DNA of 32,089 nt, from assembly GCA_051010055.1 (NCBI GenBank), contig JBPCVY010000092.1, forward strand, positions 1 through 32,089, in the 5' to 3' direction. This document shows positions 17,724 through 25,087 of this stretch, in pieces. The notes below the pieces were generated by a model. It saw only the letters and a program-made list of their open reading frames with translations. It did no database searches and had not been told where the DNA came from. Position numbers and translations under genes: made by a program. Position 1 is the first letter of the stretch, and each line of letters opens with the position of its first letter. Source of the stretch: CAJQND01 sp051010055. GTDB lineage: Bacteria > Pseudomonadota > Alphaproteobacteria > Rhizobiales > CAJQND01.

Positions 17724-17791
17724 CCTGCAGTGACGTCGATGGCCTTGGTGGCCGCATTGTACTCAAGGCCATTGCCTGCCAGGCCGCCGCC
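17724..17791 (-). repeat. 68-base direct repeat in the adhesin, copy 1 in coding order
   Basis: Partner of the copy at 17301-17368; the only difference is one base, giving AIDVTAG here and SIDVTAG there. The near identity at DNA level points to a recent duplication or gene conversion within the adhesin. Confidence 0.92.
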
Positions 17792-19468
17792 GACCACAGC
17801 AGTGTCGACAAAGAGTTCGTTGGATCCGTTCACATTGATGGTTGAGCCATCAACATTGACATCGATCTTGCCGTCCGCGCCGACCGACAGGGCGCGGTCA
17901 ACAAGCGCTGTGGCCAGGTTCGTCCGGTTGGTCAGATTACCGGTAATATTGGTCACAACGCCGCCGGTGAGGTTGGTGATGGCGGTGGTGTCGCCGGTGA
18001 TCTTGTTGACAGTGTCCTGCGCGTTGATCTGAAGGCCGCCTCCGGCGCCGATCTCAACGCCGCCATTGGTCTCAAGCTTGGCCTGAACCTTGTCACTGAC
18101 AATCTCAATGCCATCGCCCGCATTCACGTCAAGTTCACTGCCGTTCTGCACAAGGCCGTTGCCGTCAATGTTCGCGCTCGTATCGGTGTAATCAACTTTG
18201 ATTGTGCCGTTGTCATTGATGATTGACGAGCCATCTAGTTCGGCGTGATTGAGATTGCCGTTTGCATCAATAACCGCGATTTTTCCGGTCGTTGTATTCT
18301 TCGTAGCTGTCGCGTGGGGAACGTTTACTGGCGTTGTGGCTGTGCCCAGCAGAATCTGATTTGCAAGCGTGGTTGCAGCGCCAAGGCCGATAGCGGTGGA
18401 ACCTGCATGTGTGGATTTGGCGCCGGCGCCAATCGCCATGGCGTCTTTGGCGGTTACTTCAGCGCTAGCGCCGATGGCGGTTGCTCTGTCCGCTGAAGCG
18501 ACGGTGTTTGCGCCAAGGGCGGTTGATTTATCTGCGGTGACGCTGCCACTGTTGGCGTCTAGGCCGATCGCCAGGTTGCCATCGCCGGTAATTCCAAAGC
18601 CCGCTCGAAAACCGATGCCGGCGTTTTCCTTGCCGGTGCTATTTTTTAATGCGCTGGTGCCGATGCCGACCGAATCTGTGGCGCCATTATTGTAAACCGT
18701 ACCGTCAGCATGGGTGTTTGTGCCGGTGCCTTTTGCATCCCGCAAAGCGTCAAATCCGATGGCAACCAAACGGTCGTCCTTGGCCTTGTACCCGGATGTC
18801 ATGCCAAAAAATGCTGAAGCATGGCCCTCGGATACACCACCTGCCCAATGGCAAAGGCCGCGAGGTCGTTGCCAACACTGAAAACGGCGGCATTGGGCCC
18901 TATAGCTGACTGGTTATCCCCCCAGGCGGCGCCGCCCGTCTGATAGCCGACATAAGATGAACCGTTTGGACCCCCGGCAGAGACGCAGTTTTGATTTCCG
19001 GTATACGGGTTGGGTCCGCCCGCATTATATCCCGCGCCCTGGCCAAGTGCGGTTACGAAATTGGATCCGCCCACACAGGGTGAGCCTATGCCGCCATTGT
19101 TAATGATCTGCGCATTTGCAGTGTCAACGGTGGTGAGTGCTGCGGCGCTGACGCTCAGCATCAAGGTTGTCAAATAAGGCGCGTAGCTGGCGGCAATTCC
19201 CTTGTACTTGGTGAGGCGCTCTCCGCGCTTGCAAACTTCCTTCAGATAGTTGGTGTTTCGATTTTCATTCTGTGTTTCGCTGGTCATAAAAAACACCTTT
19301 TAAAGTCATTTTTTTCAAATTTTTGCATGAGTAGGCGCGGTGCGATTTGGTCAGGTCGCCGCGGAATTCAGTCTGTGAGAGTTTTTTGGCTAGGAAGAAG
19401 CGTCCACTCAGCGTGTCGCCGAAAAATGATTTTTCAAGCGATGCGATAAATAAAGAAACGGTGAACCT

Positions 19469-19485
19469 GCAACAGAATTAACAAT
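19469..19485 (+). repeat. Left arm of 17-base inverted repeat
   Basis: GCAACAGAATTAACAAT matches the reverse complement of 19608-19624 at 16 of 17 positions. The arms enclose 122 bases. The layout resembles the short inverted repeats that bound invertible promoter segments acted on by FimB/FimE-type recombinases; inversion itself is not shown. Confidence 0.8.
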
Positions 19486-19490
19486 TCTGT
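19472..19490. promoter_or_regulatory. Perfect 8-3-8 palindrome, candidate operator
   Basis: ACAGAATT AAC AATTCTGT is a perfect dyad with eight-base arms, a typical size for a dimeric regulator site. It overlaps the left arm of the larger inverted repeat and lies about 185 bases before the adhesin start. Confidence 0.55.
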
Positions 19491-19607
19491 AATTTTCATT
19501 AATTATCTGTGGGTTAGGAGTTGAATTTGTACTGCGTATGTGAGATTTTGCGGCCTTGTTAAGGTGTAACATTAAGTTTTGAAATAGTTTTTGAAACCTG
19601 CAACGCT

Positions 19608-19624
19608 ATTGTTAATTTTGTTGC
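19608..19624 (-). repeat. Right arm of 17-base inverted repeat
   Basis: ATTGTTAATTTTGTTGC, whose reverse complement GCAACAAAATTAACAAT differs from the left arm only at the seventh base. It lies 111 bases ahead of the recombinase start, and GCAAC follows again in direct orientation at 19631. Confidence 0.8.
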
Positions 19625-19735
19625 CATTTTGCAACCATTTCGCCCGTAGCGTCTTCTAGTTTTCCTGGGAATTTTGGCCGGATGAGCGTGTTTGCAACCG
19701 GTTTATTTCAAAGCGGTTGTGAGGAAGGCAATGAA

Positions 19736-20346
19736 ATGAACATCATGGGCGAAATGCGTCTGTATGACGAACGCAACCAAAGGCTCTATATCAATTCCGA
19801 CGAACGAAACCGGTTCATCAAGGCGGCTGAAAGCGCAGACCGATTCGCGCGCACGCTGTGCTTTACGCTGCTTTATACCGGGTGCCGCATTTCCGAAGCG
19901 CTGGAGCTTACAGCCGCCTAGGTGCAGCTGGATGGCCGCCTGATTTCACTGCGCAGCCTTAAGAAACGCGGCCGGGTGGTTTTCCGTGAAGTGCCCATTC
20001 CCGGCCATCTCACCGATATGCTTCAGCGCACGCACAATATTCGGGAAAATCAGCGGTGCTGGACACAGGCGAAAAACACGTTCTTGTGGTCGAACGAAGG
20101 TGCGCCCATGCACCGGGTAACAGCATACAGGTGCGTGAAACGGGTCATGTACGAGTTTGGAATTTCCGGGGCTCAGGCAACACCGAAAGGGTTGCGCCAC
20201 GGCTATGGGGTGCACGCTATCCGCTCGGGCATTCAGCTGAACATGCTGCAGAAATGGATGGGCATGCGTCCATGACGACAACGGCCATTTACGCGAATGC
20301 TACCGGGCGCGAGGAACTGGATATTGCTGAGAAAATGTGGACGTAA
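19736..20346 (+). pseudogene. Stand-alone tyrosine recombinase (FimB/FimE size), broken by a TAG and a frameshift
   Basis: A lone tyrosine recombinase catalytic domain without the usual N-terminal core-binding domain. Catalytic elements visible are Arg51 in TGCRISEALEL, the beta-hairpin with KKRGRVVF, LRHGYGVHAI (with Lys where many relatives have the first His) and, in the shifted frame, GHASMTTTAIYAN with the nucleophilic Tyr. ATG 19736 is preceded by AGGAAGG at seven bases. Codon 62 is TAG (19919-19921), and one G appears lost in the GGG at 20260-20262, shifting the frame before the GH...Y motif. Repair gives 203 residues ending at TAA 20346. The size equals that of fimbrial switch recombinases, though sequence class looks closer to small phage/plasmid integrases. 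Confidence 0.82.
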
Positions 20347-20361
20347 CCCAAAGAGCGCCGC

Positions 20362-21519
20362 TCACGCCAGCCAGGCTTTGAGCCGGTTCACGGCTTCTTG
20401 CATATCCGGTGTTGAACCTGCGAACGAAAAGCGCAAGAAACTGTTGCCGCGGGCATTGTCGAAGTCAGCGCCCGGGGTGGTGGCAACGCCGGTTTCGCGC
20501 AGCATCTTTTCGGCGAAGGCATAGCTGTCATTGGTGAACCGGCTGACATCTGCATATATGTAAAATGCACCATCAACTGGTGTGAATTCTGTAAACCCGG
20601 CCTTCGGCATTTCGTTCAGCAGCAATTCGCGGTTGCGTGCGTATACCGCCTTCAATGCCTCGGTTTCCTCAACAGCATCAAAAGCGGCAATAGCCGCGTG
20701 TTGGGAAAGGGTGGGGGAGGAAATGAAGATGCTCTGGGAAAGACACTCGACGGTGCGCAGGAGCCTTTCGGGCACCACCATCCAGCCAATGCGCCAACCG
20801 GTCATGCAGAAATATTTGGAGAAGGAATTGATGACAATTGCATCATCAGAAAATTGCAGTGCGCTGGCCTGCTTCATGCCAAATGTGAGGCCGTGGTAAA
20901 TCTCATCTGAAATGAACCACAGGCCCGACTTGGCGCAAACATCGCACACCTGACGAAGGGCGTCTGGAGACAGCATGGTGCCAGTGGGATTATTGGGGCT
21001 GGCAATCAACACACCATCAATGTCACCAGCCATGGCTGCAATGTCTGCCGGGTCAGGCGCCCAGCGGCTTGATGGGCCGGTTTCTATCTCGACCATCTCC
21101 AGGCCAAGTGCGCTCAGAAGATTTTTATAGGCCGGATAGCCGGGCACCGGCAGCGCCAGACTGCCGCCAGCTTCAAACGCGGCAAGAAACGCCAGTACAA
21201 ACCCGCCTGATGAACCCGTGGTGACAACAACACGTTCTGCGGGGACGTTCAGGTCGTATGTGTCTTTATAATGTTGTGCGATGCGCTCGCGCAGGGCCGG
21301 GATGCCCAACGCATTGGTATAGCCAATCCGATCAACATCCAATGTCTGCTTTGCAGCTTCGATTACCTTGCGCGGCGGGCGCGAGGAGGGCTGGCCCACT
21401 TCCATATGGATGACATCGCCGCCGGATGCTTCACGGGCATTGGCCTCGCGCAGCATATCCATGGCGATGAAAGGCTTGATAAGAGCGCTTCGGGCAGAAG
21501 ATGAGGGCTGGTTCACCAT
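20362..21519 (-). CDS. PLP-dependent class I/II aminotransferase
   Basis: A 385-residue fold type I aminotransferase that moves an amino group between an amino acid and a 2-oxo acid. Conserved blocks are VGQPSSRPP near the N-terminus, GYTNALGIPALRERIA, TTGSSGGFVLA for phosphate binding, SPNNPTGTM, the aspartate in FISDEIYHGL, the Schiff-base lysine in NSFSKYFCMTGWRIGW and the C-terminal arginine in FLRFSFAGS. ATG 21519 is preferred to the upstream TTG at 21585 because family members begin near SARSALIKPF. The substrate is not readable from sequence. It ends 15 bases from the recombinase remnant, tail to tail, and is divergent from the M48 protease gene. Confidence 0.93.
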   Translation of the reverse strand: MVNQPSSSARSALIKPFIAMDMLREANAREASGGDVIHMEVGQPSSRPPRKVIEAAKQTLDVDRIGYTNALGIPALRERIAQHYKDTYDLNVPAERVVVTTGSSGGFVLAFLAAFEAGGSLALPVPGYPAYKNLLSALGLEMVEIETGPSSRWAPDPADIAAMAGDIDGVLIASPNNPTGTMLSPDALRQVCDVCAKSGLWFISDEIYHGLTFGMKQASALQFSDDAIVINSFSKYFCMTGWRIGWMVVPERLLRTVECLSQSIFISSPTLSQHAAIAAFDAVEETEALKAVYARNRELLLNEMPKAGFTEFTPVDGAFYIYADVSRFTNDSYAFAEKMLRETGVATTPGADFDNARGNSFLRFSFAGSTPDMQEAVNRLKAWLA

Positions 21520-21730
21520 TTTTGATCTTTTCGGCTGGAAGCCTTGGTCCGGTGGCAACTGAATAGCCAGTATGGACTCAATCAACTGTCAAATGATTGC
21601 GGCAAATGAAAGCACCGTAATGTTGGGAACAAAGTATGGCCGCATTTGGCGCAGATTCGTATACAATGGATCAGGCTAAGGTTCTGATCTAGGAATTGTC
21701 GGCATATTCAGGCCCGATGAAAGGCGTTTC

Positions 21731-23101
21731 ATGAAACTTACTCTAAAAAGGGCGGGAACTGCATTGTTTGCAGCGGGCTTTTTGGCCGCGAGCATCATTA
21801 CCCCTGTCAGTAAGGCTGAGGCGCAAGGCGGGCTTATTCGCGATGCTGAAATCGAAACGTTGCTGCGCGAGTATGTTGATCCGATATTCAAAGTCGCCGG
21901 CCTTACCCCGAATGCCGTGAAGGTATACATCATCAATGCTGATAGCCTGAACGCCTTTGTGGCCGGCGGCCAGCGGGTGTTTATCCATACAGGATTGCTC
22001 ACCAGGGCAAAAACGCCGAACGAATTGAACGGCGTTCTGGCCCATGAAACCGGCCATATTGCCGGTGCTCACCTGGCGAAGATGGGTATTGCGATGGAAC
22101 ATGCCAGTACCCAGAGTATTTTGTCGATGCTGCTGGCGGCGGCAGCGGTTGCAGGCGGCGCAATGGCCGGCAACAATGCAATCGCCAGTTCCGGGCAGGG
22201 CATCATGGTTGGCGGCCAGGAAATGGCCAAACGTAATTTCCTCGCCTATGTGCGGGTTCAGGAAGCTTCCGCGGACCAGGCGGGCGCGAAATATCTCACC
22301 AAAACAAAGCAGTCGGTAAAAGGCATGCTCGATTTGTTTGGCCGTATGGCCAATCAGTCGCTCGCCTCATCGCTATATATCGACCCCTACTTGCGCTCCC
22401 ACCCGTTCGAGCTTGAACGCATCCGCAATCTTGAGCGCATGGCCAAGAAAAGCCCCTACTACAACAAAAAGGACCCGCCCGCTCTTGTTGCACGCCACAA
22501 GCTCATGCAGGCGAAGCTGGTGGGGTATCTGACCCCAACCCAGGTGAAGAACAAGTATCCGGTTTCAGATAAATCCGTGCCGGCATATTATGCCCGCGCA
22601 ATTGCTGCGTTCCGGTCGGGCAAAATGCAACAGGCCGTCGATGATTTGAATGTGCTGGTAAAAACCCAGCCGAAAAATCCCTACTTCTGGGAATTGGCAG
22701 GCGAAGCGCTGCTCAGCGCCGGGCAGATTGATCATTCAATCCGTGCCTATAAGCGGGCCATCAAATATGCGCCGAATGCCGGCCTCATTCGGGTTGGCTA
22801 TGCCAAGGCGTTGATTGCGCAGGGAAATCCGGCATCGGCCAGATCGGCCCTGAAACAATTACACAAAGCCCAGCGCACTGAAGATAACGATCCAATGCTG
22901 CACCGGCACAAAGCCTCAGCCTATGCAAAACTTGGTGATATTCCTCGGGCGGATTTGTCCACGGCGGAGGCCTACCTGCGCGGCGGCAACATAAAACTGG
23001 CAAAGAAAAAAGCAGGCCAAGCCAAAAGGAAACTGAAAAAGGGCACGCCGCAATGGCGCCGCGCTGACGACATTTTGAAGATCACGCAATCAAAATCCTA
23101 G
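21731..23101 (+). CDS. M48 family metalloprotease with TPR repeats (BepA/YfgC-like)
   Basis: A 456-residue exported zinc protease. A signal peptide (hydrophobic TALFAAGFLAASIITPV, cleavage near AEA/QGG) leads into an M48 domain with HETGH at 105-109 supplying two zinc ligands and the catalytic Glu, and EASAD with Glu178 as third ligand. From about residue 280 the sequence forms TPR-like helical repeats (AYYARAIAAFRSGKMQQAVDDLN, PYFWELAGEALLSAGQIDHSIRAYKRAIKYAP). This layout is that of BepA, which degrades or chaperones outer membrane proteins in the periplasm. AAAGG lies six bases before ATG. It precedes a DsbA-like gene, also an envelope quality-control factor. Confidence 0.94.
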   Translation: MKLTLKRAGTALFAAGFLAASIITPVSKAEAQGGLIRDAEIETLLREYVDPIFKVAGLTPNAVKVYIINADSLNAFVAGGQRVFIHTGLLTRAKTPNELNGVLAHETGHIAGAHLAKMGIAMEHASTQSILSMLLAAAAVAGGAMAGNNAIASSGQGIMVGGQEMAKRNFLAYVRVQEASADQAGAKYLTKTKQSVKGMLDLFGRMANQSLASSLYIDPYLRSHPFELERIRNLERMAKKSPYYNKKDPPALVARHKLMQAKLVGYLTPTQVKNKYPVSDKSVPAYYARAIAAFRSGKMQQAVDDLNVLVKTQPKNPYFWELAGEALLSAGQIDHSIRAYKRAIKYAPNAGLIRVGYAKALIAQGNPASARSALKQLHKAQRTEDNDPMLHRHKASAYAKLGDIPRADLSTAEAYLRGGNIKLAKKKAGQAKRKLKKGTPQWRRADDILKITQSKS

Positions 23102-23187
23102 TATACCGGACACTCGAACAAACATGATGCGAAACTATCGCACGCAGGAGACCCCTGTGCCGCAATTCTTGATTGGAGCCAACGATT

Positions 23188-23967
23188 ATGATCACCCCTA
23201 AATTTTCAAAGCTCACGAAATTTTTGATGGCCGGTTGCGCTGTGCTTTTTCTAACCACCGCTTCGCCCGTAGCGTTTTCAGAAGAGTTTTCAGAAAGTCA
23301 AAAAAAGGAAATCGGAGAGATTGTCCGCGAGTATCTTTTGAAGAATCCAACCATTATGCGTGAAGTTTTCAGTGAACTTGAGCGCATTGAGGCAGAAGAG
23401 CGCGAAAAGCTAGCCAAGGCAGGCATTCTGGAGAGCAAGGATGCTCTGTTCAGATCAAATCTTTCTTATGTTGCCGGAAATCCGGAAGGCGATGTGACCA
23501 TGGTCGAGTTTTTCGATTATAACTGTGGATACTGCAAGCGCGCCTTTCCGGACGTTATGAAGTTAATTGATTCTGATCCAAACCTGCGGGTGGTGATAAA
23601 GGAATTCCCGATTTTGGGCGCTGGTTCGGTGTTCGCCGCACGCGCTGCGATTGCCTCTAAAAAGCAGGACAAGTATTGGGAATTTCATACAGCAATGATG
23701 AACGCCCGCGGTTCGCTGAACGAAAGCCGGGTGATTAATATTGCCAAGAAACTTGGCCTCGACGTCGACAAATTGCGTGAAGATATGGAAGCGGACGTAG
23801 TCCGGCAGGAGATTGCCGAAAGCCATACACTGGCGAACCGCATGGGAATTAATGGTACACCGGCATTTGTGATCGATGACAGACTCGTTCCCGGCGCGCT
23901 CGGATATGCGGAACTGCGCAAGCAAATATTTGAAGTGCGAGACGCCGGCGGCTGCAAAGTCTGCTAG
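23188..23967 (+). CDS. DsbA family thiol-disulfide oxidoreductase
   Basis: A 259-residue periplasmic thioredoxin-fold protein. The signal peptide is MITPKFSKLTKF followed by LMAGCAVLFLTTASPVAFS. An N-terminal helical region (KKEIGEIVREYLLKNPTIMREV) precedes the DsbA domain with the redox motif CGYC at 113-116 in FFDYNCGYCKRAFP and the cis-Pro loop GINGTPAFV. Two further cysteines close the protein (GGCKVC). Com1/DsbA-like proteins of this layout oxidise or isomerise disulfides in the periplasm. ATG 23188 with GGAG nine bases upstream is preferred to TTG 23173. It lies 86 bases after the M48 gene. Confidence 0.93.
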   Translation: MITPKFSKLTKFLMAGCAVLFLTTASPVAFSEEFSESQKKEIGEIVREYLLKNPTIMREVFSELERIEAEEREKLAKAGILESKDALFRSNLSYVAGNPEGDVTMVEFFDYNCGYCKRAFPDVMKLIDSDPNLRVVIKEFPILGAGSVFAARAAIASKKQDKYWEFHTAMMNARGSLNESRVINIAKKLGLDVDKLREDMEADVVRQEIAESHTLANRMGINGTPAFVIDDRLVPGALGYAELRKQIFEVRDAGGCKVC

Positions 23968-23988
23968 GTTTCTCAAAGGTTTGGGTTG

Positions 23989-24011
23989 GGTTCTTACAAA
24001 GAACCGCTTTT
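23989..24011 (+). terminator. Weak intrinsic terminator after the dsbA-like gene
   Basis: GGTTCTT (23989-23995) pairs with AAGAACC (23999-24005) over a three-base loop, followed by GCTTTT. The stem is AT-rich, so termination may be partial, leaving some read-through into aroQ. Confidence 0.45.
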
Positions 24012-24132
24012 ACTGCACGCAAAAGGACCCTATAAGATTGATATTCGAATCGCTTGCGGCTGGCCGCAGGCGATTTGCTGCGCGCTCTTGTTGGCTGAAT
24101 TTGCGGGTGCACAAAAAAGGGCGACGAAATTC

Positions 24133-24576
24133 ATGGCAAAACCGGTTTACATATTGAACGGGCCTAATCTGAACCTATTGGGCACCCGCGAACCCGGCGT
24201 TTATGGAACGCACACGCTTGCAGACATTGAAAAGAACTGCGCAGCGCGGGCAAAAGCGCATGGGCTTGAGACGGTTTTTCGGCAAACGAATATCGAAGGC
24301 GAGCTTGTGAACTGGGTTCAAGAAGCTGCAGACGAGGCCTCCGGTATCGTTCTGAATGCTGCTGCATACACCCATACATCGGTAGCTTTGCATGACGCTT
24401 TGCGCTCGGCTGGAGTGCCGGCAATCGAAGTACATCTTTCAAATGTCTTCAAGCGGGAGGGATTTCGACATACAAGCTATGTTTCCACAGTCGCTGCAGG
24501 GGTCATTTGCGGACTCGGGCCAATAGGGTATGAATTGGCAATTGAGGCGTTGGCCGGCGGTGCTGGTAAGGATTAG
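24133..24576 (+). CDS. aroQ: Type II 3-dehydroquinate dehydratase
   Basis: AroQ dehydrates 3-dehydroquinate to 3-dehydroshikimate in the shikimate pathway, as a cytoplasmic dodecamer. The 147-residue length is standard. Hallmarks are YILNGPNLNLLGTREPGVYG at the start, with the catalytic Tyr in the flexible loop, RQTNIEGELVNWVQEA, GIVLNAAAYTHTSVAL, VHLSNVFKREGFRHTSY with the conserved His, and GLGPIGYELAIEAL. An upstream extension of the open frame to 23986 is ignored because homologues begin at this ATG. Followed after 18 bases by accB, a usual alphaproteobacterial order. Confidence 0.97.
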   Translation: MAKPVYILNGPNLNLLGTREPGVYGTHTLADIEKNCAARAKAHGLETVFRQTNIEGELVNWVQEAADEASGIVLNAAAYTHTSVALHDALRSAGVPAIEVHLSNVFKREGFRHTSYVSTVAAGVICGLGPIGYELAIEALAGGAGKD

Positions 24577-24594
24577 TTAGAGAGTATTGTTTGG

Positions 24595-25074
24595 ATGGCA
24601 CGATCTCCAAAAAAAGAAAAAATTGATAAAGGCTTGATTCGCGATCTTGCCGAACTTTTGAACGAAACCGCGCTCACAGAAATTGAAATTGAACAAGAAG
24701 GTGTCCGGGTAAGGGTATCGCGCGCCGCTCAAGGGGTAAGCGTTGCCGCAGCGCCAGTCGCCGTGGCCGAAGCTCCGGCGCCTGCAGCTGCTGCACCGGC
24801 GCCAGAACCTGCCCCAGCCGCCGCGAGTGATGAAATCCCCGCCAACGCCCTTACATCGCCGATGGTTGGAACAGCCTATCTTGCGCCAGCGCCTGGGGCT
24901 GATCCGTTCGTCAAGGTTGGCGATACTGTTTCACAGGGCCAAACGCTGATGATCATTGAGGCGATGAAGACCATGAACCAGATTCCATCACCGGCGTCGG
25001 GTAAGGTGACGGGCATCCTCGTGGAGAGTGGTCAGCCGGTGGAGTTTGGCGAGCCACTTATGGTCATCGAATAA
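24595..25074 (+). CDS. accB: Biotin carboxyl carrier protein of acetyl-CoA carboxylase
   Basis: AccB carries the biotin that shuttles CO2 between AccC and the carboxyltransferase in the first step of fatty acid synthesis. The 159-residue protein has the N-terminal DLAELLNETALTEIEIEQEG segment, an Ala/Pro-rich flexible linker (about 55-85) and a C-terminal biotinyl domain with EAMKTMNQI, Lys125 being the biotin site. The common motif is EAMKMMN, so Thr after Lys is a mild variation. Starts 18 bases after aroQ and ends 13 bases before accC. Confidence 0.97.
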   Translation: MARSPKKEKIDKGLIRDLAELLNETALTEIEIEQEGVRVRVSRAAQGVSVAAAPVAVAEAPAPAAAAPAPEPAPAAASDEIPANALTSPMVGTAYLAPAPGADPFVKVGDTVSQGQTLMIIEAMKTMNQIPSPASGKVTGILVESGQPVEFGEPLMVIE

Positions 25075-25087
25075 AGGCGCCGTTCCC

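Larger units (their letters stand above)
15591..19287 (-). pseudogene. Trimeric autotransporter adhesin (YadA type), interrupted by three single-base indels
   Basis: A long surface adhesin read in four successive frames. From ATG 19287 (AAAGG eight bases upstream) come an extended signal peptide (cleavage expected after DTANA, about residue 59), then YadA head repeats of the type STALGANTVASADRATAIGA, beta-rich stalk, three DAVNGSQLYQV-like necks, coiled-coil stalks and a C-terminal YadA beta-barrel anchor ending in TIGTQLSW. Frame breaks sit near 18838-18843 (one G missing in a GG), 17121-17122 (one base extra) and 15850-15852 (one A extra in AAA). Correcting all three gives exactly 1232 codons including stop, with head and heptad patterns continuing across each break. 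It is therefore either an intact gene with sequence errors or a very young pseudogene. Such trimers mediate attachment to surfaces or hosts; the ligand is unknown. Confidence 0.88.
19288..19735. promoter_or_regulatory. AT-rich divergent region between adhesin and recombinase; possible invertible switch
   Basis: This 448-base stretch has no credible gene. Its middle part (about 19440-19640) is much more AT-rich than the flanking genes. It carries a 17-base inverted repeat at 19469-19485 and 19608-19624, a 19-base perfect palindrome at 19472-19490, a 10-base direct repeat AACCTGCAAC at 19464 and 19595, and several GCAAC cores on both strands (19469, 19600, 19620 inverted, 19631, 19694). Both the adhesin and the recombinase must draw their promoters from here. 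No convincing -35/-10 pair was found on either strand. Confidence 0.7.

Noticed and set aside
15850..18843. Phase variation of the adhesin by homopolymer slippage in its coding region
   Set aside because: The runs at the breaks are only two or three bases long, too short for frequent slippage.
23986..24132. N-terminal extension of AroQ
   Set aside because: The extra 49 codons precede the universal start of the family and lie over a hairpin and the intergenic region.
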